NCBI GenBank assembly: GCA_010093485.1
Contig: MU001506.1
Span: forward strand, 1,116,001-1,180,000
Length of the DNA stretch: 64,000 nucleotides
Reading direction: 5' to 3'
Origin: Karstenula rhodostoma CBS 690.94
Lineage: Eukaryota > Ascomycota > Dothideomycetes > Pleosporales > Didymosphaeriaceae
Part shown: positions 10,642-23,849 of the stretch, piece by piece
Numbering within the stretch: position 1 is the first letter of the stretch
Layout: every line of letters starts with the position of its first letter
The notes under the pieces: model-generated
The model's input: only the letters and a program-made list of their open reading frames with translations
Database searches by the model: none
What the model was told of the DNA's origin: nothing
Program-made: the position numbers and the translations under genes

Positions 10642-12439
10642 TCAAAGTGTGTACATGAAATCCGGCCTCTTGTCGCCCATGTCACGAATTTGGTCCTCGC
10701 TTTTCCCCTCCGCCCACCCATCACGGTCACCCCTAGCCCTCTTCTTGTTCTCCCTCGCAAGTAGAAACCTCGTCACTACGCTCCCGCCAAACAACCAGAG
10801 CACAAGATACGCCAACACAACTCCATGGCCCACGAAGAACCTCGGCGAGTCCCTCGACCGGTAGATGTTGGACGACACGACGCCGTTGAGGTTGCCCCAA
10901 CCGATGATAAAGCCCAGGGAGACACCGCGCTTGTACACTCCCTCAACATTGTTACTCGCCCACGAGATGGTGTTCGCGATGCAGGGATAAATGCCCATGG
11001 CGCCGAGGAACGTGCCCGCGTAGTTCACCGAGGGACTAGACGATCCAAGGAGCATGCTGAACCCCACGATGGCGACCAACGAGATGAAGATATTGCACAA
11101 CCCGCGCTGACGCGTGCGATCCGCCAGCCACCCAATCGCAATCGTCACGATGGCGCCCGCAGCGTACGGCGGCACGCTCAGCAGGTTCGTCACTGTGGAC
11201 GAGTACTGCGGGTAGAGCTGGCGGATGATGGTGGGCAGGAACAGCGAGAAGGCGTACAGCGCGCCGTCGGCGCCCATATAGATGACGGCGTAGCACCACG
11301 TCTTGTAATCGCCGACGGACGCCCAGAAGTACTTTGCTTTGAAGGACTCGTGCGAGGCCGAGGCTTGCTGGTCGGAGCGCAGCCGGCGGAGAACGCGCGC
11401 GCGGTCCGCGTCGGAGAGGAAGGTCGCTTCATCGGGGAAGTCGTGGACCATCCAGTAGGAGGCGATTCCGACGAGGATTGTGGCGAGGCCTTCAAGGATC
11501 TGGGGGTGGGTTAGAAGTGGTTGGTTGGCGAGAGAGGAGGAAGGTTGACGCACGAAGATCCAGGCCCAACCTGCTTTCCCTCCTATGCCTCCCATCTGCG
11601 CGATCCCGGCGGCGAGGAGGCCACCGAAGGAGCCTGCGAGTGCGGCGGCGGAGAAGAAGATCGCTGCACGAATGCCGAATTCGGATCGTTTGTACCAGCA
11701 TGAAAGGTAATAGTTCACGCCCGGGAACAGTCCTGCCTCACACATCCCGAGAAACCAGCGCTGCAACTGGTATCAGCAACTCATCCATTTCTAAATGGAG
11801 GTTGGAAACTCCTTTGGAAACTCACAGCAGTCATCAGGCCGGCGTAGTTGTGCACCAGCCCCATGGTCGTCATGCAGATCCCCCATCCGATCATGATGAG
11901 GGGTAGGAAGATGCTGGGTCGCATCTTCTTGAGCAGGACATTGGTGAGGGGCTCAAAGACGGAGTAGGAGACGAAGAAGATGGAGAGCGTGGCATTGTAC
12001 TGGCCATTTGTCATGTGGAGGTCTTCTTGAAGTCCGTCAATTTTGGCATTGCCTGGAAAAACTCAGTAATCTGAGACACGTTTGACAGCGCGGTCTTGTT
12101 GTTCGTTGTTTCGTGGAAAACCGGATCGCACTCACCAATGTTCGTCCGATCCAGGAACGATATGAGGTAGAGAAATGAAAGCCATGGTATCAGATACCGG
12201 TCGAGCTTCCAGAGCAGTTTGCGATCCTAGTTTCAGGTCAGATGATGCCAATTGCAAAGGACAGGTGCAGCAAAACACACAATAGCAGCCCTTTCCTCAG
12301 CACTCAGACCCGCATCGGGATCTGGTATAGGATCAATCGTATGGGGTTGAACCGCATCCAGATATTCACGGTTCTGCGCCTCGAGTTTCTCATCGCTGAC
12401 GTCGTTGCTGCCACGCTCTTTCTCCATTGCGGACGCCAT
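10642..12439 (-). CDS. MFS transporter of the allantoate permease (Dal5/Tna1) family, 515 aa
   Basis: Exons in coding order are 12281..12439, 12136..12226, 11826..12052, 11554..11766 and 10642..11499. Joined, they give AAIDRKLLWKLDRYLIPWLS, LISFLDRTNIGNAKIDGLQEDL, MTNGQYNATLSIFFVSYSVF and LQRWFLGMCEAGLFPGVNYY, the signature order of the anion:cation symporter (Dal5) subfamily, with 12 predicted membrane helices. Substrates in this family are organic anions such as allantoate, nicotinate, pantothenate or biotin precursors; which applies here cannot be read. Intron 4 (11500..11553, 54 bp) keeps the frame and has no stop, so a naive ORF includes it. The start (MASAMEKERGSNDVSDEK) precedes a cytosolic acidic tail. 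A second MFS gene lies upstream on the same strand. Confidence 0.87.
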
Positions 12440-13332
12440 TTCGATCTTCTTCGCTGCAAAGCACGAAAAAGATGGGTGTGCGAGAGAATCAACGGGGACC
12501 GAACTTGAAGCACTGAAGGAGGACGAAGCGGGCGGGCTTGACGACGTCAAGAGAAATACCCCAGAAACGGGTACGGGGTGTCCACACTTGACCCCGTGGT
12601 TCACAAAACCCACAACTCGCTGCCTATCAGTCTGAGCCCACACCACCCACGCTACCTTTGTACGGCGATCCCTCGCTCGTTTCCACAGCATCATCACATA
12701 ACCCAGTCACGCTCGCTCGGCATGAGCCGAACTCCGCGCCCGTCATCCACGACGAATAGCAGCGCTTTCATTGTTGAATCGCCTGGATTCTCCAGCACCC
12801 AAGCCACCTAATTGAGATGCACCTCGTTCTCTGCGATGCTGACGTTCCTTTATTGACGTTTGCCCAGACATGGAGAGGCTTACGAGTGCTTTGGTGCGGG
12901 GAAGCAAGGGTGTAAGACCAATGACTGGGGAGAATGGCCGCGCTAAGTTCCGGCATCCACGCGCGGGATGGTGTGAACCTCGGACCGATACTCGTGGGGG
13001 TGGATACTCGGGCTCGACCTCCTTTGGAGCGGATGTGGTTTGACAAGCAATATGCAGACATCAAATTGATAGCTGTTAGTCTAATGGTAAAAGTGGAGCG
13101 AGGGAGTGCTGTAGACGGAAGGTGCTCAGCACGCTTCAGGTTAGGTCCAGACTGTTTGGAGGATCACACTTTTTGTGCTGTCTTGATAAAGCGTTGAGCA
13201 GTAGGCGTTATCGCAGCGAGGAAAGCGTATGGGGCTCCGAGCCCAATTAACAAAGTGTCGGCATAACTGTACAATACTGACAAAGGGCTATCAATACTAC
13301 CTTCTTCCTAGATCCAAAAGATTACCTGCCAA
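12440..13332. other. Intergenic, 893 bp
   Basis: Upstream region of the Dal5-like gene and 3' flank of the DHA2 transporter, both on the minus strand. Short frames here have no recognisable features. A tRNA A-box-like string near 13072 was considered and rejected. Confidence 0.5.
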
Positions 13333-15239
13333 CTATGACTTGTTTTGCTGCTGAGTGGGAGCTTCGGTCTCCTGCGTTGACTCGGCTGCTGCAGCCATCG
13401 CTGTCTGTTCCTTCTCGCCCTCATGTTCGCGATCAGTTTTGGTGAATTCATTCTCCAGCGTCCTTACAGGCATCTTCCCGAAAATCCCGTTTTTCTTCCG
13501 GACTACTGCTAATGCAATCGCGACCAAGAAGTTCAGCAATGCAAAAGCCATTATTACCTTAAACTGCTTGTTGTAGCTCCTTCCAAAGACTCTACCCAGC
13601 TCGATGCGGGCTTGCTCGGGCAGTCGAGCGATGAAGGCCCCAGAAGCTTTGACACCAGCAACCTGTTCTGCGTTGAGAAATACTGAGAGGTCGTCTCGCA
13701 ACACGGAGTTGTGCAGGGTAGAGCAGATGGCAACGGCCACGGCACTGATCAAAGTTAGAGCACGAAATGCCCTTCTTCTCCGTAAGCAACTGAGCACTTA
13801 CCCGCCTAGTGTTCGTAGCATATTGAGTATACCAGTTCCTATCGGTACATCTTTCTCTTCAACACTGGTGTACAGCATAATGTAATACGGAGTGCTTGCG
13901 AGGCCAAGTCCGACGCCCGTAATGATCTCATATCCATAGGTTGCGTCTGCGATACCATTATCGACGGGCAAGTTACTCAGTAGTCCTATCCCTATGCTGA
14001 TAATCGCGGTACCGAGCAACAAGATATACTCCGCTGGGAGCTTCTTGTTCAGCAAACCCCCAAGTACAGCGCCAACGGGAGTCGTAAGCGAAACCGGCAA
14101 GAGTAAGATACCTGCGCGCTCTGCGCTCGCAAAGTTTACCCCTTGAAATCGTTGTGGTAATTGGACGAACATGGACATGAACGGCATGCCGAGCAGAAAC
14201 ATACTAAAGAGCAGCAAGGCTGGTGCAGGGTTGGTGACAAATCGCGCTGGGAAGATTACATCAAGCTTGGTCTTGTATGACGCCCAAGCCTCGTAAGCGA
14301 TGAACAAAGTGAGCAACACAAATGCTGTGACAAGTGTGCCGATGATGATCCCGCTGTTCCAATCATAGGACACGCCGGCCTCCTGAAGAGCGAAAAGAAG
14401 CGGAACAGGCCAACAGACGGAAAGTACGCCTCCGATGACGTCGAAACCCCGGAGGCGTTCTCTGGTAGACTTGTTATCGTTCATACTGGGCATGGTGAAG
14501 AGTAGGATAGCCATGGCAATGCCGATTATTGGTCCATTCAACCAGAAAATCAACCTCCAATTTGTATGATCACTGATCGCGCCCCCGAGGAGGGGTCCGG
14601 AGAGGTTCGCTAGAGCAAACACGGAACTAATGATGCCCGAATAGAAAGCTATCTTGTCCGGCACAATGAGCTTCATGATGGCTACGAAAACGAGCGAGTA
14701 CAGTGCGGAACCACCAATGCCTTGTAGAGCCCGGAAAACGATTCTGCAAATCGTCAGTGAGCAATCGAGATCTTGAGCAGAACATCGTACAGTTGATTCA
14801 TCGTTTGGGCTGCACTGCACGCCATTGAAAACACGAGGAAGAAGCCATTGAAAGCGAGCAGGATAGTTCGTAGACCCCAGACATCGCTGAGTTTCGCCGT
14901 GATCATCAAAAACGAATTGTAGGCAAGCAGGTACGCGGTGACTAGCCATGGCCCTTGATCAAGCGCGTAGAAATCGCTGGAAATTCGAAATAGAGCAGTC
15001 GTAATGATGGTGGTGTCCATTGCCGAGACGAACAGGCAGAGCCACAGCCTACTCCCGTCAGTGCTTACTTCGACAAGCAATGCCTGAAACTCTGAGATGG
15101 CGCGGAAGGCTCGCATGGCGGTGTTCCTCGTGTTCCGAACTCACCCAACGATGATCAGATGGAGCCTCGTGTTGCCGATACTGGGCACTACCGAAGCTTC
15201 CACCGCTGGTGCATCTTCATGCCCTACGCTTGATGCCAT
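13333..15239 (-). CDS. MFS drug:H+ antiporter, DHA2-type (14 TM), 568 aa
   Basis: Exons in coding order are 15145..15239, 14791..15048, 13802..14743 and 13333..13744. The joined N-terminus is MASSVGHEDAPAVEAS..., then TRLHLIIVGLWLCLFVSAMD and TTIITTALFRISSDF. DHA2 marks include WLVTAYLLAYNSFLMITAKL-SDVWGLR (motif A region) and, across intron 2, NQLIVFRALQGIGGSALYS. Across intron 3 comes LRTLGGAVAVAICSTLHNSV, the typical penultimate periplasmic segment, then a last helix (VIMAFALLNFLVAIALAVV) and a Gln/Glu-rich cytosolic tail. These transporters export toxins, drugs or secondary metabolites at the plasma membrane. There is no biosynthetic gene beside it, so the substrate is open. Its promoter is shared with the divergent large gene at 16237. 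Confidence 0.87.
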
Positions 15240-16236
15240 CTCCCTGACAACCTTGCACGTGGAGGAAGCCAGTCGACACAAGGTGCGTTACCGTCAGGAG
15301 GGAAATAAGAACAAAAAGATCGAGTTATCGAGTGTGCAGACAAAAATGTTGACAAAAAGGTGAGTGCGTTACCGTTGGAAAGTGCGATGTGGTGCAAACA
15401 CCACCTGTCCAACCCCTTGCCATGGGTATCGAAGGATTTAGACCGGGTCAGGATAAATCCTGCCCCGTCGGAGAACACGTGCAGACACAGCCACAAGCCG
15501 AAGGCGCAACGGCCGCACTGGGGAAGATTGAATGGGTAAGATTGAGAATCCTGAAGCAGGAGAATCGCATCCCAGACTGCACCAGGACGGAGAGGACCCA
15601 GGCGGCGGGGAGAGCTCGATTCGGAATAGCGCAAAGCTCCATCCACGCCCGCGCGGTGCAGGGGTGTCGAGCGCGTACGTTTCGCGTCAAGTCCCACACA
15701 GGCGCGCACTCGGCCACACTGGATATTGCATGAACCATTGCAGATTGCTTGCGCACAAATTGACAAACTCTCACCAACTCTCCACTGGCTGCATGCTGCG
15801 TAAACTTGCGAGCCACTCATAACACAGCTCCCACTCAAGGATTCCTCGAGTAGCCCTTGCTTCGCGGTCGCCTGGTGAGCAGAGACGCGCGCTTTTCGCC
15901 TATTGCATGCATCATACTGTTATTCGTCTGATCGACTGTTACGATCGGTGCTCGTAGTGCAGTCGCGCTGCGCTGGTAGATGGTGAAGGAGAAGTTGTCG
16001 CAGCGCGCGCAGCTTCGCGCCTTCCTCACTTGCAACATTGGATCAGCAACCGCACCTGCCCGCTTCGCCGCTGCTGCCAGATTCATTTTCCTGTTTCATC
16101 CACGTCTTTTCCACAGTCTCGTCTCTTCATATTCCTCACTTCTGCGCCCGGCGCTGCCCATTTCCTTCCTGTTACACTTCGCACGGGCCCATCTCATCGC
16201 GCCAAACGACCCGGATGGTAAAGCGTGGTGTCAACA
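15240..16236. other. Divergent intergenic region, 997 bp
   Basis: Between the DHA2 transporter (minus) and the candidate axis-protein gene (plus). From 15980 to 16200 the plus strand is pyrimidine-rich, as often seen just upstream of fungal start sites. Open frames here (for example 15224-15838 minus) show no protein features. Confidence 0.5.
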
Positions 16237-19200
16237 ATGTCCCAATCGCTTGAGAACGCGCTCATCGAACCTGACGACAATGCCGCCTGCCACTCTCTAC
16301 ACGAGCTTCTGGTCAGAAAGACGATCCCAGCGTCACCTGCTCGTCCGGCCACTGCAAAGGCATACCTAGAAGCCTTCTGCGACCAGAGCCGCCACGTTAT
16401 ACGCCGAAGATGGACTGGACTCCTTCTAGCGAGACTACTCGAGTCTTGTCTCGACGTAGCGCGCCACTTGAAACGAGATGCGGACGACCTTGTGCGCATC
16501 GGCGCAGTCATTCTGGGGCTGAACGAGGCCGAAGAGACCAAGATAGTGGCGGGCCTAATAATCCGTGCCGGACTTTCTCAAGGGATCAAGTTCTCCGACT
16601 TCTGGTCTGAGAGAAAAGTGCACGCTACGGCAACACTCTTCCCGACCGAGGCAGATGCGTCCTGGATGAAAGCATTCCAAGACTACATGGATACCCTTTC
16701 GGGGCTTTCGCCCGAGACTTCCTCACCCAAATTGGTGCTCATGTATCCAGTAGCCCTCACAGCTACGGATGGTTATCGGTGGTCGCCGCACGACGAGAAC
16801 CTGCCTATACTTTTGGTCGAAAGCCAAATGCTCACCATCATCACGCCTGCGTCCACTCTACATGAGATTGAGTTCGTGTACATACCCTTCAGATCCATCA
16901 AAAACGCCCGCTCCAAGCCGTGGAGCCCATACGACTCTCAAGGTGGAGTGGTGCCGGCCGCCCCCGGGGCTGTAGTACTCGAGTTCATATCAATCTCCAC
17001 ACCATATCAAGTAAACTGCTCCGAACACTCTGGAAGGGATTTTACCATCATCCTGGAAACTATTGCGGATGCTAAGGATTGCGCGCGCTGCATCAATGAC
17101 ACTGTCCACCCACAGAAAAGCTCAAGCGACGTCACGAATACCCCCAGTCCGGCACTCAACGAAGATTTGAGCAGGGAGGAGGTCGACAAAGGTAACACAT
17201 TAGCACTCTCACAGGGCGGAGTAATCATATTCGATAGGTCACAGCAGGAAGGCAGCATCATTCAGGGCAACCAGCAGGTACACCAAGTGGTTTCAGAGGC
17301 AGTCCAAGTCACACGCACCGCAGCGTCTCATGCCAAACGTGGAGCACTTCCCGAGGTAAAGAAAACACTACGTTCAAGCGGAATCCAGTCCGTGTTAGAC
17401 GCTACCCACACTGATTTCGAATTCCCCGATCACTCACCATCGATCAAGCGGCCATTGAAGACAAAGACCAATAAGCTACCTGTTAGTCGAATTGGAAATG
17501 CCGTCTCGCAGATCTCAGCCCCAAAGTCGAACAGTCGGGAGTCAGCTGCATCCAAGTTCAGATCAAAGAGTCAGGAGAGAAGCCAATTAAATGATGACGA
17601 AGGCCAACTTAAGGTCAATAACGAAAACGACTCATCAGAGTCCAAAACATATCGGATCGAACAACCTATGAAGGGAATCAAAGAGTCGGATTCTGGCAAC
17701 AAACAAGCCGGGAGACCACGGCACCGACAGTCAGATGTTTTCAGCATCCCACCAGAGACGCAAGGAGATGGGAAAGGCGCTCGAGGAGGCACGAGACGAA
17801 CACGTGCGATGGCAATGACATACAAGGAAGACACTTCATCCGAAGAAGAAGGAAGTTCAGGTTCCGAATTCGCCAAGAGTGAGAGAGTGAAGACGTCTCG
17901 CCCCCGTCCTTCAAGGACTGCGACCAAAAAAGGATCTTTGGCGTCATCACCAATGAACAGTGGTACAAGCAACAGGAGAACTAGAAAAGCCAAAGCAGGC
18001 ACAAAGCCGCTGCAGCCGCTCAAGGGTTCTTTGCTATCAAACCTACAGCCAACAGTAGGTGCCAACGGAGGCCAGAAGCCCAAAGGTTACAACACAGGTG
18101 ACGAAATGCGCAGTCTAGAACTTTCTACTGCTGCAGCTCGGACAAAGCAGAAGACTGAGACACCCAATGCTCTGAGCCAGGACAACCCAAGCTCTAAAGC
18201 ACACATCTTAGGCAAATTGAATGACCTGGACAGCGACAACGAGCCCGGTGCGATTCATGTCTCGAAGACCGAGGATAGTGTAACATCGAGAAAACGGGCT
18301 GCTGTCAGCATCACACCGTCAACACCGCGCTCCAAACGGGCCAAACTGGACCATGATGAAATGGAGGCGAACGCAGAAGTGGACGACTCTACGTCTATGA
18401 AGCCTCCCACTACAGTCGCTCCAGTAAGGATTCTTGAAGAGCCATCGAGTCCTTGTGGCAGTCGAGCAGATGGAAGCATGCAAGCTCCGCCAAAGCCAGC
18501 TGTGGAGGAAACCATACGCGTGACCTCGCCAGAGATGAATCAATCTGCGGTGCGGTCACGAAAGCAAGTTGATAAGCGTCAGACACCGGTCCATCAGCTC
18601 GGCAAGCGAAGCCACTCTGACATGTCTGCCAACCTGGAAATACTTTCTAGCAACAGTAAACCAACCCCTGCATCGCCTCGCGCACCCTCAACAGCAATTT
18701 CGGGGCATGCAGACCGGCACCAAGTTGTCATGGAGCAGGCGCAAGGAGAGTATAAAATCGAAAAGAGTGATCCTTTCCAGGTGGATCGTCGCAAGATCAA
18801 CGAGTTCACTCGCAGACTTCGCAGACTCAAAGGAAGCACAGACATTTCGCAACAAGCAGAACCCACAAAAGGAAAATCTCAGGGCCATCCGATCGAACTG
18901 GGTGATAGCCCAAGCAACTCCTCCATGCTTCAGATTCGAGCACCGGAACATGCTAGACGCTCACTCAGCCGCACCAAAGAACCACCGACTGCCAAAGCCG
19001 TGCCGACGATGAACTCCCCTCAAGTTGACCCAGACTACCTTTTACAGCACGAAACGTCTCCCCGTGATGGCAAACGTCAACATCTTCAAGAAGAAGTAGA
19101 AGCTCTTTACGCTGACAATGCTGAAATTGAGGGTGACACGCTGGTTGACTTCGAAGAGCCACCACGATTTCAGGACGAGGTCCCCCTCTTCCACCTCAGG

Positions 19201-19605
19201 TCATCACCTCCGCCAATGGATAATTCACCAAGCAGCCACAGCTCAACTTCTGCAGAATTTGAACCCAAAACTGATCCACCCGTACCAACATCTCAAGCCG
19301 AGGAGATGGAATGGGAGGCTAGTCTGCAACCTTACCAACGCGATTTGAAAGATCAACTGCTCCGCGTCTCCAATCGTGTCTTGCAACACATCATTGATAA
19401 TGAGTCTGCAGTCAGCGACATCGCAGACACCTACGCCAAAGATGGACAACATTCGTTGAACCTACTGTTCCAGAGTCATGAGCAAGAGTTCAACGCCATG
19501 CACAAAGACGTCAAACAGAAAAAGACCAACTTGAACAAGGCAACAGAAAAAGTATTATCGAAGCTTCGCAAGGACCGTCAGGCGATTCAGGGCGATGACG
19601 AGTGA
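16237..19605 (+). CDS. Large protein resembling meiotic axis core proteins (Red1/Rec10/SYCP2-like), 1,122 aa
   Basis: Intronless. The frame is open a little upstream, but the first ATG in frame is 16237 (MSQSLENALIEPDD). Three parts are visible. Residues about 20-135 are helical and HEAT/ARM-like (LLLARLLESCLDVARHLKRD, LVRIGAVILGLNEAEETKIV). Residues about 145-290 look like a PH-type beta domain (LPILLVESQMLTIITPAST, IEFVYIPFRSIKNARS, GAVVLEFISISTPYQV, DFTIILETIADAKDC). A long disordered, Ser/Lys/Glu-rich region with basic patches such as TPRSKRAKLD follows, and residues about 1030-1118 form a coiled coil (LKDQLLRVSNRVLQHIIDNE to ATEKVLSKLRKDRQAI). ARM plus PH-like N-terminus, disordered middle and C-terminal coiled coil is the plan of Red1, Rec10 and SYCP2. 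The identification is inference from architecture; another coiled-coil chromatin protein is possible. Confidence 0.5.
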   Translation: MSQSLENALIEPDDNAACHSLHELLVRKTIPASPARPATAKAYLEAFCDQSRHVIRRRWTGLLLARLLESCLDVARHLKRDADDLVRIGAVILGLNEAEETKIVAGLIIRAGLSQGIKFSDFWSERKVHATATLFPTEADASWMKAFQDYMDTLSGLSPETSSPKLVLMYPVALTATDGYRWSPHDENLPILLVESQMLTIITPASTLHEIEFVYIPFRSIKNARSKPWSPYDSQGGVVPAAPGAVVLEFISISTPYQVNCSEHSGRDFTIILETIADAKDCARCINDTVHPQKSSSDVTNTPSPALNEDLSREEVDKGNTLALSQGGVIIFDRSQQEGSIIQGNQQVHQVVSEAVQVTRTAASHAKRGALPEVKKTLRSSGIQSVLDATHTDFEFPDHSPSIKRPLKTKTNKLPVSRIGNAVSQISAPKSNSRESAASKFRSKSQERSQLNDDEGQLKVNNENDSSESKTYRIEQPMKGIKESDSGNKQAGRPRHRQSDVFSIPPETQGDGKGARGGTRRTRAMAMTYKEDTSSEEEGSSGSEFAKSERVKTSRPRPSRTATKKGSLASSPMNSGTSNRRTRKAKAGTKPLQPLKGSLLSNLQPTVGANGGQKPKGYNTGDEMRSLELSTAAARTKQKTETPNALSQDNPSSKAHILGKLNDLDSDNEPGAIHVSKTEDSVTSRKRAAVSITPSTPRSKRAKLDHDEMEANAEVDDSTSMKPPTTVAPVRILEEPSSPCGSRADGSMQAPPKPAVEETIRVTSPEMNQSAVRSRKQVDKRQTPVHQLGKRSHSDMSANLEILSSNSKPTPASPRAPSTAISGHADRHQVVMEQAQGEYKIEKSDPFQVDRRKINEFTRRLRRLKGSTDISQQAEPTKGKSQGHPIELGDSPSNSSMLQIRAPEHARRSLSRTKEPPTAKAVPTMNSPQVDPDYLLQHETSPRDGKRQHLQEEVEALYADNAEIEGDTLVDFEEPPRFQDEVPLFHLRSSPPPMDNSPSSHSSTSAEFEPKTDPPVPTSQAEEMEWEASLQPYQRDLKDQLLRVSNRVLQHIIDNESAVSDIADTYAKDGQHSLNLLFQSHEQEFNAMHKDVKQKKTNLNKATEKVLSKLRKDRQAIQGDDE

Positions 19606-20029
19606 GAAACACCCGCACACCTGCTAATGAAGGCGTGTTTGCCATGGTTTCGATTTGTATGTACGATACGGCGATGACGATATACCAGGCATGGCACTCT
19701 CGATGGCGCTTATTGCATGAATAGAAATGGGCAGCAAGGTGTTTTGGGGCAGCTAAGGTTATAGCAAGGTGGGTTAATGAGCAGCTGAAATATGCATGGG
19801 TGTTACACCAGTGTTCGAGGCCCATGGTTTATGGCGACAGGGAGCGATGTCTCGCACCAAGGATGTACATTGATAGCTTCATCGACTACGTGCACGGCTC
19901 ACCGGCGAATGATAAAAGGTCCACAAGCGCGGTGCCCACTGGCTGCTGTGCATTGTATAACACATGTCTATTGCTCGCTGTAAGATATTAGACTGCCACA
20001 GTGAGAGTCTGCAGCGGATGAAACATCCC
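19606..20029. other. Convergent intergenic region, 424 bp
   Basis: 3' flanks of the large plus-strand gene and of ATG10 (minus). Nothing else recognised. Confidence 0.5.
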
Positions 20030-20794
20030 TCAGACCTTTGCAAATGGCTCAATGGTCTCATCAGGGCCTTGTAGCATCTCCCTAGCATTTAAGACGAGGT
20101 CAACTTGCACATCCAACGCGACGCTCTTGCCCATAGCCCCAATCCACATCAGCAAGTACTCAAACGATGATATGTCCCTTCCGCCCAAACTGGCCTGTAT
20201 AACCTCTGCTGTACGGCAGGGATGGATGAAGAACACGGGTCGGTTGAAGATCGGGTGGTCCTGTGATGCACCTGAATCAACTATCCAGATATTTGCAATA
20301 AGGTGTGGCCCGAAAGACACGGAACAAGGACGATGACTTACAGTGATGGTGATGCCTCCCAGAACGCCCACATCTTTCGTCTGATCGACGTATTCCGGAG
20401 CAATGATATGCATGTACAGCGTGTCCATGGTAGGCGGATAGCGGTGCAAAGCGTCAGAGATGTAGAAGTAGAGCACTGGTACAGTGTAGGATGAGGAGAG
20501 GAGGACGTCGTAGTGTATTAGCGGGGTGTTGTTTGCTGTGCTGTGAAGTCTCTCGTCATCGTCGTCATCTTCGATTTCGGGGCCGTCATGGGAATTTGGT
20601 TCTTGGTGGGAGGTTGTAGTGACGGAAAGCTCCTTGGCTATGCGCAGCATGTTCTCGCCTGGATCTAAGCTGATATCTAACCATTTTGCCTTGCTGGGAG
20701 CATCCTGAAGCGCATTGAACGAATTGACTAGAGTTGTGCAGGCGGTGTGGAACTCGGCAGCTGAGAGGTGGGGAGGGGACGCTACGGGCTTCAT
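20030..20794 (-). CDS. ATG10: Autophagy E2-like enzyme Atg10, 227 aa
   Basis: Exons in coding order 20342..20794 and 20030..20260, separated by an 81-bp intron (donor GTAAGT, acceptor CACAG). Removing it joins GGITIT to DHPIFNRPVFFIHPC, the conserved Atg10 core; Cys166 in HPC is the expected catalytic cysteine that accepts Atg12 from Atg7 and conjugates it to Atg5. Upstream elements also fit: HYDVLLSSSYTVPVLYFYIS and the acidic loop EIEDDDDDER. The intron is in frame and stop-free, so an unspliced reading inserts 27 residues just before the active site. The length matches fungal Atg10 (about 200-240 aa). The gene is head-to-head with the Chk2 kinase gene. Confidence 0.88.
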   Translation of the reverse strand: MKPVASPPHLSAAEFHTACTTLVNSFNALQDAPSKAKWLDISLDPGENMLRIAKELSVTTTSHQEPNSHDGPEIEDDDDDERLHSTANNTPLIHYDVLLSSSYTVPVLYFYISDALHRYPPTMDTLYMHIIAPEYVDQTKDVGVLGGITITVSHRPCSVSFGPHLIANIWIVDSGASQDHPIFNRPVFFIHPCRTAEVIQASLGGRDISSFEYLLMWIGAMGKSVALDVQVDLVLNAREMLQGPDETIEPFAKV

Positions 20795-21628
20795 AGTTTC
20801 AGGATCCAGTGCCGCGACACCAAGAAACGAGTTTCATTTTCGAAGGGTTCCTCGAAGACGTGGAGGGCGCCTGCATAGGGCTAGATCGGGTTAGATGGTA
20901 GTAGCTTGGCATTGTGGTCACATGACAGGGCGTTTAGCGTGACGCGTAGCTGACCGAATCAGCAACAGTCCTAGCAGATATTTCATGTTACTTCAGTGGT
21001 GTGGAATATGACGTTGACACAAATTTTCGGTAGGAGACGAAAAAATCGGTATTAGAATTGCAGAGAACAAACCACCCATTAACTCCACATCGGAAGGGAA
21101 ATGGCCTGACACTCACATGCCATAAATGCGTGCTGACGAAACCTCAGTGTGGCTTCGAGACCATGGGGTGTCCGATCGATATGACCTGTGCGTCGAGTAC
21201 ACTTGGGCCGGATCGTAGACGTCGCGGGGAATCGACACCTCCTTGGGCGATCGCGGAGCAGAGAGATCTGCAGAGCCGGATACTCAATACGCTGCGGGCA
21301 CGTAAATTCTCCTGGCGGTAGTGCTGCTAGGGCGGATAATATGTAAAATAACGAAGACGCGCTGATGAGACGTCATTCGACAGGTGAAGCGTCCCGGCGA
21401 TTGCGAGGTAATCCCCGCCAGCGCGGACGGAGGTGTCTTGGCGTCGAGGCACCATCACCCTACCTGAGCCGCGACCAGTGAGGCAGCCGCTCTCGAAACC
21501 ATCGCCCGCACACCATCGACTGCCCCCCCCCCCCCCCCCCCCAAAGGAGATGCCCTACTCGCGCTGCACCGCTCTGTAACCGAGCACGGCACTGACTACG
21601 TTTAGTTCCGCTCCCGCAGCAGTCCACC
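20795..21628. other. Divergent intergenic region, 834 bp
   Basis: Shared upstream DNA of ATG10 (minus) and the Chk2-like kinase (plus). It contains a run of 20 cytosines (21523-21542) about 86 bp before the kinase ATG. The open frame near 21058-21321 has no recognisable features. Confidence 0.55.
21523..21542 (+). repeat. Homopolymer run of 20 C
   Basis: A pure run of 20 C in the probable leader or core promoter of the Chk2-like gene. The length could be imprecise, since such tracts are prone to sequencing error. Confidence 0.9.

Positions 21629-23849
<2,221 letters not shown>

Noticed and set aside
13068..13150. tRNA-like string (TTAGTCTAATGGTAA, resembling an A box)
   Set aside because: No proper B box (only GGTTAGGTCCA) and no acceptor or anticodon stems could be paired.
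1..15239. Secondary-metabolite cluster (GliK-like enzyme, GNAT, Zn2Cys6 regulator and MFS exporters)
   Set aside because: No PKS, NRPS, terpene synthase or other backbone gene; mS41 and ARPC1 interrupt the region, so it is ordinary gene order.
15224..15838. 204-codon minus-strand open frame upstream of the DHA2 transporter
   Set aside because: Overlaps the real first exon in another frame; no features.
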